A stretch of DNA of 64,000 bases from Pyrus communis. Taxonomy: Eukaryota; Streptophyta; Magnoliopsida; Rosales; Rosaceae. Location of the stretch: contig NC_084816.1 of assembly GCF_963583255.1 (NCBI RefSeq), positions 24,574,119-24,638,118 on the forward strand. The letters are read 5' to 3'. The notes below the pieces were generated by a model. It saw only the letters and a list, made by a program, of their open reading frames with translations, was not told where the DNA came from and ran no database searches. The translations under genes were made by a program, and so were the position numbers. Numbering within the stretch: position 1 is the first letter of the stretch; the number at the start of each line of letters is the position of its first letter. This document shows, piece after piece, positions 1 to 19,209 of this stretch.

Positions 1-1544
1 CCAAAAATCATTCCTTCATTGTTCGCATCTGTAACTGAACCTTCATTCTCACCTTCATCATCCTGAAGATCATTATCACCGTCATCGTCAGTTTCAACTC
101 TTATCTCTCTGTTTGAAATGGAATTTGCATCCACAGATTCAATGCCAATTTCATCTGGGATATGCTTCTCCTCAACTTCCTCAACCAGCTTTACTTCGTG
201 GCTATCAGAACTTGAATCCAGAAATTCAGGTGCCACATATTTTCCACGGACAGCCGCTTCCAATTCATGCACTTCATCATGTACGTTCAAGTCACCGTTC
301 TCCGGTTTTGCCTCAATCTGCGGTTCATGTTCTGATAAGTTCACAGTTTCCGTTTCAGCTCCATCCCCTACCGATGGTTTGTCATCTGACATCACATCAG
401 CACCCGATTCCGTCGCCAGCCATTTCTCTCTGGTTTCGAAATTAGATTTCAGTTCATCCTTCCTTTCTGGCCTCTTCTCAAGATCAACTTCATCCGCACC
501 AGCAACAATAGCAGCTTTCTCTCCATCATGTTCTACATTCCCAGACTTGGGAACAACCGCTCTGTCACGCTCAGAATCCGAGTCATTTGGTTCTTCGGTC
601 TCACAGCTAATTTGATCAAAACCATTATCCAAACTCACACCTTCATCAACCTCCAAGCCTTTTATTTCAGATTCCTCAATCGTCTCTACATCACCAACGA
701 CAACAGCTGCTCCTGTCTGCGACAAATTGGCATGTATATCCTGCACAACTGAGTCACCTCCACTTGTAATCTCCACTCCGTTCTCTTCAACCTCAACCAA
801 CTTCTCATCAGCTGGCCCATCCACCACCACACCATTTTCTTTACTCTCTCTCACAACTTCCATTTCGCCATTGAAAACATGCTCCTCCTTAGGCTGCTCT
901 ACAGCCTTCTTATCATCTACTTCAGCCCCCTCCACCGGCTTCTCCACCACCGGGATTTCCTCCACCACCGAGCCCAAACCCTCAACCAATTTCGAATTCT
1001 CAATTACCGTATCTTCTTCACCACCACTAACACCATTTTCGTTGTCCATTTCACCCAAATTTTCACTCTTCCCCAACCCACTATCCCCCAAAACGACACC
1101 TTTAGGACCCCCACCCTCTAAACTCTTCGAATCCATAAACACTTCCTCCCCCGCATCCTCCTCGCCGTCGTCATCATCCACCGATACCTTGGCAATCGGC
1201 CGCAGACTACTCGAACTCGTCGGATAGAAAAATTCCGACGGGTTAACAAACTTCACACCGGAATCCTCTTGCACCCCTCCAACCACCACGGTATCTCCGC
1301 CTCTCACAAACGCCCTCTCGGAATCAAAATCCTCCTCCTCCCCGCTTACAAACCCCTCCTCCGTCTCGGACCCACCACCGTCACTACCGCCACCAACCCC
1401 GCTAAATTTCTCGTCATTATCAATTTTGGAAACATGGGTTTTCGATGAATCATCGATATCAGAGTACTGAGAAGAAAGAAATGAAGAACCTGGTGCGTTT
1501 GAGAGGTGCTGCGCCTCCTCTGAAGCAAAAAGCTTGGACTCCAT
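1..1544 (-). CDS. TOC159: TOC159 chloroplast import receptor, N-terminal acidic (A) domain, partial
   Basis: Outer-envelope GTPase receptor that recognises transit peptides of photosynthetic preproteins as part of the TOC complex. Only the first 514 codons lie here, in one uninterrupted frame running off the left edge. Nothing but the acidic A-domain is visible: Asp/Glu/Gly/Val-rich, no GTPase or membrane domain yet. I read it as TOC159 rather than TOC132/120 because it carries the Arabidopsis-like motif AVVVGDVE, followed by an FDQI block, and ends near EGMIF, where TOC159 has a similar segment before the G domain. The start chosen is the ATG at 1544 (MESKLFASEE). An ATG-initiated frame further upstream (from 1749) is out of frame and looks non-coding. 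A-domains diverge fast, so identity rests on these short motifs and composition. Confidence 0.88.
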   Translation of the reverse strand, partial: MESKLFASEEAQHLSNAPGSSFLSSQYSDIDDSSKTHVSKIDNDEKFSGVGGGSDGGGSETEEGFVSGEEEDFDSERAFVRGGDTVVVGGVQEDSGVKFVNPSEFFYPTSSSSLRPIAKVSVDDDDGEEDAGEEVFMDSKSLEGGGPKGVVLGDSGLGKSENLGEMDNENGVSGGEEDTVIENSKLVEGLGSVVEEIPVVEKPVEGAEVDDKKAVEQPKEEHVFNGEMEVVRESKENGVVVDGPADEKLVEVEENGVEITSGGDSVVQDIHANLSQTGAAVVVGDVETIEESEIKGLEVDEGVSLDNGFDQISCETEEPNDSDSERDRAVVPKSGNVEHDGEKAAIVAGADEVDLEKRPERKDELKSNFETREKWLATESGADVMSDDKPSVGDGAETETVNLSEHEPQIEAKPENGDLNVHDEVHELEAAVRGKYVAPEFLDSSSDSHEVKLVEEVEEKHIPDEIGIESVDANSISNREIRVETDDDGDNDLQDDEGENEGSVTDANNEGMIF

Positions 1545-1986
1545 TGGAGGCTGCTTGCTGTGAGGTGTTAATTGAAGGATTTTGCTGCACTCTCTGGAAA
1601 GAGAGAGAGTGGTTTTCGGGATATGGGTTTTGTGGAAGGGACTGTGGGACTGCGTCGGGGGAGTGAGATAAGGTTTTAGGAGAGCTGGGAGGAGACGGCG
1701 TCACGGGTTCTCTTGTTTGTAGAGGCAGGACTGGGCGTGGGAGTTCCATCCGATGCTCGCACCATTCGTGAATTTACTGGATTGCCCTTTCTCCAAAGGT
1801 TTTTTTATTTTATTTGTTGCCTTTACTCTTTTCTTCTTTTTTTTAATCTTCATTTGCTGCATTTTTGTTATTTGACTTTAACAGTCAAATTTTGTTATTT
1901 TCGTCCTTCGAAATTGATGAAACAACCCTTCATTTTATGAGAAAATTAATTAATTAGACAATATTACATAAATTAAAATTTTAAGA
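1545..1986. other. TOC159 leader/promoter region
   Basis: Upstream flank of TOC159 (read on the minus strand). It contains CT/GA-rich stretches near 1590-1620 and T-rich tracts near 1800-1850. I see no second gene and no clear TATA box. Confidence 0.4.
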
Positions 1987-2145
1987 GTAATGTTACAGAG
2001 ACTAATTTTATAAACAAAATTTACAAACTAAATGATGTGTCATCAATAAGAACGAATACGTTTATCAATGCTCAAGTACAAATCTAATCATCAACTTTCA
2101 TGTCATTTAGTTTACAACAAACAAATTTAGTCTCCCTAGCATTAC
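1987..2145. mobile_element. MITE with GTAATGTTA.. terminal inverted repeats
   Basis: A roughly 160-bp AT-rich element whose ends are imperfect inverted repeats: GTAATGTTACAGAGACTAA at the left against the reverse complement of TTTAGTCTCCCTAGCATTAC at the right. It has no coding capacity. The transposon superfamily was not determined. Confidence 0.6.
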
Positions 2146-2177
2146 CCAAATTTTCAACCAATTCTAATAAACCAAAT

Positions 2178-2470
2178 TGTTACATCCCACATCGCACAGG
2201 GAGTGGATCATGTAAGCCTTATATGTATATTCTCATCTCTACCTAGCACGAGACTTTTTGGGAGCTCATTGGCTTCGGGTTCCATTGGAACTTCGAAGTT
2301 AAGCGAGTTCGCGCGAGAGCAATCCCATAATGGGTGACCTACTAGAAAGTTCTCGTGTGAGTTCCCATAAACAAAACCGTGAGGGCATGGTCGGGGCCCA
2401 AAGCAAACAATATTGTGCTACCGTGGAGTTGAGCCTGGGATGTGGTGAGGGCCCAGGGCAGGATGTGACA
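2178..2470 (+). mobile_element. Cassandra TRIM solo LTR with 5S-rRNA-like domain
   Basis: 293-bp solo LTR beginning TGTTACATCCCACATCG and ending GATGTGACA, flanked by a perfect 5-bp target-site duplication CAAAT (2173-2177 and 2471-2475). Positions 2260-2366 resemble 5S rRNA, with A-box-like GAAGTTAAGCG (2295-2305) and C-box-like TGGGTGACCT (2331-2340). Cassandra LTRs are known to carry a 5S-derived Pol III promoter. No internal domain remains, so LTR-LTR recombination probably removed it. Confidence 0.92.
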
Positions 2471-4365
2471 CAAATAATGTTGTTATTGATGATTGAATTA
2501 TTATTTAAGTGTTAGTTGACGGGCTTATTTTCTTATTGCTTAAACATCATTTGGTTTACAATTTTGTTTTAAAATTTGGTTTACATGACATTGCTCTAAT
2601 TTATTTGATATTATAAGCTGATACATCCGTTTTAACAAATGCATACCGCCTTCGCGATTGAAGACTATTATTCAGGACACCAGATTACTTGCATTATCCT
2701 TTTCTTTTATATCTTGGGCTTAGGTTTTTGGCTAGGGGCGAATTTTTTAGCTGATGTTATTATTAGAGTATGGGATGGATCCTTATTCACTATTGCTAGA
2801 AATATTTGTCTCTTTGATCGTACTTAAAGTGGTTGTACTCGAAGTGAGAGGATTGTATTACTCATACACTCTTTGTTAATTTATATCTTTTGAACTTCTT
2901 CAATTCATTTAATTCGATGGTCGGAAATTAAGAGGATGTGTGAGAGGTAAAAATAGTGTGTGGATAGCACCATGCTTAAGAGATTTTGTGTACATGTAGT
3001 TAAATATCCTAATGGATAAGGTGTTGAGTTTACATACATGCATATTGGATTCGAAATTCTCCGCCCTCCTAAATTATTGTAAAGTTTCGCAACTTCCCTC
3101 TCCCTTAATAATAGTAATTTGTTTTTTTAAACAAAAAAAAGATTATGTGAATTTAGTATGTGGCTCTAAATTCAAGAGGCATTGCTCAACTTTACCTTGT
3201 AATTCATGAAATAAGCGCCAGGTATAATTATATGTAATTCATCTTAGTACATGAGTGCTTGCTAAAGCACTATGCACAAAAGATATTTGGTTCCCATGTG
3301 AAATATTTTTCTTAAGAATTTTTAGTTCATATAGCTAGTAGATTTATGTAATTGCAAAAATATGATTAACCAAATGCTTGCCAAGCCTAATAGCGAGAGC
3401 TTATAATTAAATTAAACATGACATTAACGTGATTGATTGTTTAAAACGGTTGAGTGCAGACTTAAGCCTACAAGAAACACTCGACCTACTGCTGTTTGAG
3501 AAGCAAATGATTTGCCACAACCGTTTGATTAATAATAATTGGTACAATCAGTCACCCACTTGATGTACGGTTGATTCATCCAAGAGCAATCAAAATCCTC
3601 AAAGATTAGAAAATCCTCAACATCTCCATCCCCTACCCAAAGGATTGAAAGATAACTCGATCGAAAGGTAACAAGTAATTGTCAGGATTAGGGTTTTTTT
3701 TTTTTTTTCCTTTCTTGTTTCTGTCAATAGCAGTTGGACTGCTCTTTGTTTGTTTGCATTTGAAAGATAACGTTTGGGAATGAAAGAATAAAATTGGGTT
3801 GTTGGCAGAGAGCAGAGTTTTGTTGTTTCTTGGTCTCTACGTGTTATCATTTGCTCCCTCTTATTCCTCATCTGCAAATGGATGGCCATAACTCTGTTCC
3901 TTCTAGGTTTAGGGTTAGGGTTTTGATTTATCCACCAAAGGTCTATTCCACCTTCTACATTGATCCGATGCTTAGTTTATATACCACCAAAGCTCAAGTC
4001 AATATCGTATGTAACATGACGTAACAGTATTATCAGATGATTGTTGCCCAAACATCAACCATTAATGCGTCTATGTAAAATTAACAAGATGATATTAGAG
4101 TGATATTCATATCAAAAAATTACTCGTTATATCGAGTTGAATTCAAATATTCAATGTACCAGCTAGAGAACCATTTCATTTTCAGTTACAGGGACGGGCC
4201 ATGTGAGTCCGTGAGTTGATTGGGTTAGGGTGCAATGTTGGTGGCCGACATTGGTTGAGTGTGGACGGACAAGAACAACTAGGCTTGAGTTGTTAGGCAT
4301 GATGGTATTCACCGGCCCAATCTCCTGAACCCATCTTAAGAGCAGGTCATGCATCCAAACGACAA
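2471..4365. other. Intergenic, no gene recognised; one MITE
   Basis: AT-rich sequence without a supportable gene. Positions 2832-2976 hold a copy of a MITE family with ends like GTGTGGATAGCACC; other copies are near 40916, 43300 and 48375. A 62-codon hydrophobic frame at 2639-2827 has no recognisable family. Telobox-like AAACCCTAA/TTAGGGTT motifs occur near 3690 and 3905. Confidence 0.5.
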
Positions 4366-4520
4366 AAGTTTTATTTGAAAGTGCTTTTCAAATAACCGCA
4401 AGCGTTTTTTATGATAGTACTTTTAGAATCAATCCTTAACAAGAATAAAAGTAAATCTTAGAAAAACACTTGAAGTGCTTTTGGAACTCAAAAACACTTT
4501 TACTAAACACGCTAGTAACA
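4366..4520. mobile_element. MITE remnant of the 'AAAGTGCTTTT' hairpin family
   Basis: Contains alternating GTGCTTTT/AAAACACTT motifs in inverted orientation (AAAGTGCTTTTCAAATAACCG .. AAAACACTTGAAGTGCTTTT). Related copies lie at 22380-22615 and 44605-44845. It is non-coding and probably a truncated non-autonomous DNA transposon. Confidence 0.55.
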
Positions 4521-5740
4521 TTGTGTGACAATATAACGAACATACTAAAATTATGTGTATTTGTGTATCAAAGTAAAATCTATTCGCCGACAGTATATAC
4601 TATTAGTTCGACTCAAAAGTTCACCTAACTTATTGCCACTAGTGACAAAGTACAGTCTAGTATATTTCTCTACGCTTATAAGTTGAAAAGTTTTGAGTCC
4701 GAATCATACGGATAACGAGTTTGATATGCAATCTATTATTGTTGGTCAATTGTATGTCAGCCATAGACACCATAAAATATAATATTGTTATATAAAACAC
4801 AATTATGACTTATCTGTTAATTGGCTATGCTTGTTCCAACTGCACATCGTAATACAAACTAACTCATTAAGTTTCATTTAATAAATATATCGTTTATAAT
4901 TTTTGGATTTTGTTCTTGTGTTAGAAATGGAAGGGATGTACATGTGAGAAACGAGGGATATGGAATATGAATATGGTAGGATCCAGTTTAATATCACTTC
5001 ATTCAATATTTTGTTATCATTTACTCTTTCATTAACCCTTTTAGTCGTATACTTTTTTTTGATAAAAATAATTATCAAACGAGTCTTACATTTTACGACG
5101 TAGTTCGATTATGTCCGAAAAAGCTTGAAAATGGAGAGTAAGATTCGACTAGTGTGGAGACAATTAACAATTAGATATTTGGTGAGGCACATGAGAATGG
5201 CTTTTACAAATGATTAAAGCTAATCATAAAAAACAAAACCCTAAATTCATGATCAATTCTACGTGATCCTTACCCACTTTCTAAGGTCCATGCATTTTAT
5301 GCTAATTATTACTATTAAGAGCGGAAGAATTCGAAATTATTATAATAATTTAAAAGTGAGAGAGTTTTGAACTCAAAATACATGATTATAAACTCAACAC
5401 ATGAATATGTAATTCACAGATCATAATAACTAGATCAACCTTGAATACTTCCACATTTCCATCAACATCGTGAATGCATATGGAACACTACTCGACTCCT
5501 TATAATTAAATAACTGATATGTACATGGAGTCGATGAATTAAAAGCACATAAAGAAGAAATTTCGTTCGAAATTCATGAACTAGCCTAACAGACAAGGAG
5601 ACAAAGACTTAGAATCGTGGCCATATAACCTTAAACTCTTGCGGGCGAGTTCACATATTCTTCTTCTATTTAGTATTTACAGCCTTGCACTAGTTGGTAA
5701 CTTGGTATGACAAGAAATCAAGTTGCCTGCATATTTTTAT
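4521..5740. other. Intergenic AT-rich sequence
   Basis: I see no gene, RNA or clear repeat structure here beyond AT-rich simple sequence. Confidence 0.4.
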
Positions 5741-5996
5741 TTGTGGAACTTCCTCAATTTTTTTTCATGGTATTAGAGCAAGTTACTTCTGTGTGAAGCC
5801 CAATGACCATCGTACTTCATGTCATCTGATTTGTATTATCTATGTGTTAGGCTTGACAATTCGCGACACGTAAGGGGGCATGTTGAGAGTATTGATCCCA
5901 CATTGGAAAAGGAATGGACCTTGCATGGACTTATAAGTAATTGAGCTACTTCTTATATTGTCAATTGGTTTTACGGTTGAACTTCAATTTTCTTCA
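5741..5996 (+). mobile_element. Short TRIM-type LTR element remnant
   Basis: A primer-binding site TGGTATTAGAGC (5768-5779, initiator-Met-tRNA type with one change from TGGTATCAGAGC) follows a degraded 5' LTR end. About 90 bp of internal sequence then leads to a polypurine tract TAAGGGGG (5871-5878). Next comes an LTR at 5881-5996 that starts TGTTGAGAGTATTGATCCC and ends TTCTTCA. The ends of both LTRs are alike (GGAACTTC..TTCA). The internal region is far too short to code for gag or pol, so this is a non-autonomous TRIM distinct from Cassandra. Confidence 0.75.
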
Positions 5997-7347
5997 TGAA
6001 GATTTGTAAAACTGAATGAATAATATTATTGATAGCACAAAGTGCGATTATATACACGTGTATACTTGACGTACAAGAGACAATAACTTAATACACAAGA
6101 AATAAAACTATGAAAGGATTCCTAAAACTAAAGAGAGTTGGGTTCAAGGCAATCAAGAATTAGGCGAGTAAGACTATACATGCGGGTTTTAGTAGTTAAG
6201 CTACCATGTAGTCTCCCTTCCTTCCACTCATAGCAGTTGGAAGGAACCGAATGCATGTTTACTTAAAATAAAATAAAATAAAAAAATAAAGGAATCGGAA
6301 AACTACAAAGGAGAGAAACTTACGCTTTTTCAATTTCTTACTTGTAAGTAAACACATGGAAAAATTAAGAATTGAAATGATTCTCATATCTATATTTTAG
6401 TAAACGCAAGAAACTAAAGAACCAAATTATTTCAATTCATATTTCTTGTAACTAAACATGACCCAAATTTTCCACATGAAACTCCCCTCGTCCCCCTAAA
6501 ACCCACTAACCAAACCAAATAAAACAATCTTAAAAAAGAAGGGGAGAAATTAAATGGGAAGGTCTTCCGAATCATGTACAAAAAGAAGGTGAGAAATTAA
6601 ATGGAAGGCTATCCGAATCATATACAAACACTGTCGATCCGTGCAAAATTCATGAAGTTTGGTTGATCAATTTAATCAGTTGGTGTTTGGTTTGGCATGT
6701 TGGATTGTACATGGTTGGAGCTAGTTGCAGCACATAACTTATCACTTGGAGATTTTTTATGGTAAAAATATTTGGATACTTTGGAGTATTCAGTATTTTC
6801 GGTCTTTTAATTGTTAAATTTAGATTTTGAATTTGTATATAAAAATTTAATAGTTAAAATACTATGAGTATTCGCCATTCTGCATGTGATCTTGTCCACA
6901 TAAACTGCAATTTGGCAAGTACAAAATTACACCAATTTTGCATCAACAAAACAACAGTAAAAGGTCATCAATAAATTTATTGTGTAATTCATAAGTACCA
7001 GAAATCAAACTCATAATGTAACTTGTAAAGTACGAGTCCGAAATTTGTTCACGATCACTGAACAATCTATGGTGGTTGAATTGTGAATAATTAGGCTTCC
7101 AATTCGAAGTAGTAAATGGTAATTCATCTTACCGATGAATGGAAAATCTTTCACTTGAAAATCCCATGCAAATTGTTATGGAATTTTCATTTTTTAATTT
7201 TTTTGGGTAATTGGAATTTTCATCTTTATAAATAAAGCCAAAAACCTCTTTTGGGGTCATTAGCTTCACTAAAATTTTTTGAACAAAAATGCTCCCAAAG
7301 TAAAAAATTTCAAAAGCAACCCAAAATAATGCACATAATGTAGGGGT
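5997..7347. other. Intergenic; imperfect ~47-bp tandem duplication
   Basis: No gene recognised. Around 6531-6630 a unit of about 47 bp containing GAGAAATTAAATGG..CCGAATCAT is repeated twice with a few changes. The rest is AT-rich. Confidence 0.45.
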
Positions 7348-7352
7348 ATTTT

Positions 7353-7629
7353 TGTCACATCCCAGCCCGGGCTCCCACCACATCTGGGCCTCGACTCTAC
7401 CATAGCACGATATTGTCCGTTTTGGGCCCCAACCACGCCATCATGACTTTGTTTCTGGGAACTCACACGAGAATTTCCCAGTGGGTCACCCATCATGGGA
7501 GTGCTCTCGCGCGCTACTCGCTTAACTTCGGAGTTCCGATGAAATCTGAAACCAGTGAGCTCCCAAAAGGCCTCATGCTACATATAAAGCTTACAGGATC
7601 TACTTCCCTGGGCGATGTGGGATGTAATA
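7353..7629 (-). mobile_element. Cassandra TRIM solo LTR with 5S-rRNA-like domain
   Basis: 277-bp solo LTR on the minus strand, running from a decayed TATTACATCCC (family TGTTACATCCC) to GATGTGACA. It is flanked by the 5-bp duplication ATTTT (7348-7352 and 7630-7634). The 5S-like domain occupies 7457-7564 and keeps GAAGTTAAGCG and GATGGGTGACC on the minus strand. No internal region remains. Confidence 0.9.
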
Positions 7630-7634
7630 ATTTT

Positions 7635-8309
7635 TGTTATTTTAATAATTAATTCTTTTTGTACAATTTTTTTAATTAGTACCTCACAATTGGCTATTAA
7701 TAATGTGATTCAATCAGTTGTTCATTAAATATTATTTTATCTATTTTTAAACACGTTCAAAACATCTTAAGAAGCATGTAATGCCGGTTATAAAAAAATC
7801 TTTCGCACGTGCATAATAATGTAATTAAATTAGTTGTCAAGTGATTGTTTTTTTCTTTAACAAACGATATTATCTACACTAAGAGGAGGGAGTGAATTTA
7901 GCCTCATAATGAGCTAGCAATAATGTGATTCAATCAGATTATTAAATATTATTTTCTCTATTTTTATTGAAAATTCAATAGAATGTAGATAGAATTAAAA
8001 GACCGATTTTATTATGTGAATTCAATTGTTTTGATTGGTTTGTGAGAGGTTTTTTCTCGCATGATCTAATATTATTATTTACTTCAAATATTTGATTTTC
8101 ATTTTATCAATTCACGCATATAAATACATTTAAAATGTGTAAATTATGTATAACATACCGTAATTCAAAAAATATCTTCTGCACGCACGTGAGCACGTGC
8201 ATATACATAATCCGAAAAAATGTCTCCTAACTCCAAAAGCCGATATCTTGAATAATTATGAAACGTTTCGAAATCGAGAGTCAGAAACTTGTGTTAGCGG
8301 CTCTCTCTG

Positions 8310-8340
<31 letters not shown>

Positions 8341-8490
8341 AGCTAGTTAAGCTTTCTAAATACAAATAAAATTACAAACATTTTCAAACCGGAACCAAAA
8401 CACAAAAAGGCTTCATCGCTTCCACCACCGCTTTCATTACTTTCCCCCATTTGTCCTCCTCTCTCTCTTTCTCTCTCTCTCTAGAAACCC
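7635..8490. other. Promoter and leader region of the FHA/AAA-ATPase gene
   Basis: AT-rich upstream sequence holding two similar ~55-bp stretches (about 7700-7755 and 7918-7970, both with AATAATGTGATTCAATCAG). A CT microsatellite (about 8305-8340) and further CT tracts at 8459-8482 precede the gene, as is common for plant leaders. Confidence 0.45.
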
Positions 8491-8498
8491 TATAAAAC
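8491..8498 (+). promoter_or_regulatory. Possible TATA box
   Basis: TATAAAAC about 175 bp upstream of the start codon at 8669, inside a CT-rich core-promoter-like region. Position and motif fit a TATA element, but no transcript start can be seen. Confidence 0.4.
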
Positions 8499-8668
8499 CA
8501 GGGAAAGAGAATCGAAAAATAAACAAATTAAAAAGCTCAAACTTCTTTTCTGATAACTAATAATAATAATCCCTTCAATCATTCATCCTTTCTACATCTT
8601 CTCTCTACCTTGTTTGGATCAGAGACGAAGACCCAGCTCCAACTCGAACGAAAAGCGCCAACTTTACC

Positions 8669-17750
<9,082 letters not shown>

Positions 17751-18520
17751 AATAGGTATTTTTTTCGGTGTACAGAAGTTCTTTGTTCTGTTTATTCTTC
17801 CTTATCGAGCTTATAAGGCGTGGCAAGAGATATCCATGGAAAATCCCGGCGAAGGTCACGCCCCCATTTGTATGATATATATAGGTTTTCTCTTCTTCAT
17901 TTTCGCCCGTTTCGATTTATATTTTAACTTATCAGTTAGGAATGTCGTTCCAAATGACTTTTCTCTTTGTTATGGGTCCTCCTTTTGCCTGTACGTACTA
18001 ACTGATAAGTGGAAAACATTTTGCAATGTTCTAATATTTGCTTATTTGTGTCGGTCGGTGTACGGAACAGTGATGTTTAGATTGCTTGAATAGGTCCTGC
18101 TTTTGTTAACCAAATGTAGGGAGAATTATTAACAATCTGAACGCTTGAATCGGCGACTGAAGAAACCGGCAAGTTGGGTGGGTGAATAGCCTTCACTTGC
18201 TCTTTTTGCTCTATACAATTTGCATGGAAGCTTTAGTTGGGTTCCAACTTTACACAAACTAAGGGTTTCGACCCATTTCTCATTTACATGAGTCGAGGGT
18301 TCGGATTTTCTGTTTTTCAGCTCCGGACACTAAGGTTTGAAGAGGATTCGAATTTCAATTTTGTGTTCAATCAACAGAATCCAAACAAACAAAACAAAGT
18401 TGAAACCAAGCGAAACTAAGTTCCTAACATCAACGTGATTATGCCGTGAGTTAAAGTTGGCACGAGCAGTGTGTTGGTCTCCATCCCTCAGATGTATAAG
18501 TTAGCATCGGACTTTATATT
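17751..18520. other. 3' flank of the ATPase gene
   Basis: T-rich 3' UTR and intergenic sequence with no further gene recognised. Confidence 0.4.
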
Positions 18521-18750
18521 CATATAAGATATTTCACTTATATTTTTACTAATTAATAAAATATTCATTGTCAACCAAAATCTTATGAAATTACCAGTTT
18601 AACCCTCTAATTAAAATAGAACATGAATAAGAAATATGAGACATAAATGTAATTTCACACAACTAAATTTGTTGTTTTTTTTTTTCAAAGCCTCATTTAC
18701 ATGTAATCCTAACATATCTTTAATTAAAAAAAAAAAAAAATATTTCACAC
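18521..18750. repeat. Dispersed repeat, copy 1 (second copy near 30880-31110)
   Basis: About 200 bp closely resembling 30880-31110. Shared landmarks in order are TTGTCAACCAAAAT, TTTAACCCTCTAATTAAAA, AACATGAATAA and AAATGTAATTTCACA. It ends in T- and A-rich tracts and is non-coding. Confidence 0.65.
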
Positions 18751-18834
18751 ATTTTGCGCATGCCCATATGTTAATGTGAATAAAAAAAACAAACGAAAAA
18801 ATCCACCTCTGCATGTAGCACTGATAAATGGGGA

Positions 18835-19046
18835 GGTGGATTGTTTGCCCTCCTATTTTCATACTCTTCCCATGCTTTCTGTTTGTGTGGTCACGGTTAA
18901 GACACGTCAATATTTTATATTCCTATTACTTTTTGTTTTATTATTTCTATAAACAATTAATATAAAATATTAACGTGACTTAACCGTGACTACACATCAT
19001 ACCGCATGAAAAGAGGATAGAAATGGGAGGCAGACAATCCACATCC
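18835..19046. mobile_element. MITE with long inverted repeats (GGATTGTTTGCCCTCC / GGTCACGGTTAA)
   Basis: Nearly palindromic element. The outer ends GGATTGTTTGCCCTCC and GGGAGGCAGACAATCC are inverted, and the core GTCACGGTTAAGACACGTCAATATTTTATATT is inverted against AATATAAAATATTAACGTGACTTAACCGTGAC. A related copy lies at about 49800-50030. Confidence 0.72.
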
Positions 19047-19209
19047 CTGATAAATTGACGAATGGTGTACGGTTGTGCAGATAGCTGACTCAGACTGCGT
19101 AACGTGACGATTCGCATTTGCATTTAGTCCACCGCGCAAATCCAAACTTCCTGAAAAAACAAATCACGCAACCAAAGCGCGACGTCGCCGCCGAAGGACC
19201 TCCGAATCC

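Noticed and set aside
1459..1749. Upstream ATG-initiated frame as N-terminal extension of TOC159
   Set aside because: It is in another frame, Pro/Ser-rich without similarity, and overlaps the clear TOC159 start.
2260..2366. Genuine 5S rRNA gene
   Set aside because: The similarity is limited to the Pol III boxes and neighbouring bases, and the segment sits inside an LTR with target duplications. It is the Cassandra 5S-like domain.
2330..2515. Small protein from open frames in the Cassandra LTRs (also 7269-7496, 47652-47846)
   Set aside because: The same frame appears in each LTR copy only because the DNA is repeated. Known Cassandra elements are non-coding.
2639..2827. 62-residue hydrophobic reading frame as a gene
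   Set aside because: No recognisable family, no supporting exons, and it lies in repeat-rich AT DNA. I cannot support a function.
3903..3925. Interstitial telomeric repeat
   Set aside because: Only about two TTAGGGTT-like units; a telobox-type motif is the simpler reading.
18835..19046. MicroRNA precursor hairpin
   Set aside because: The arms are long, AT-rich, palindromic to the ends and repeated at 49800-50030, as expected for a MITE rather than a MIR gene.
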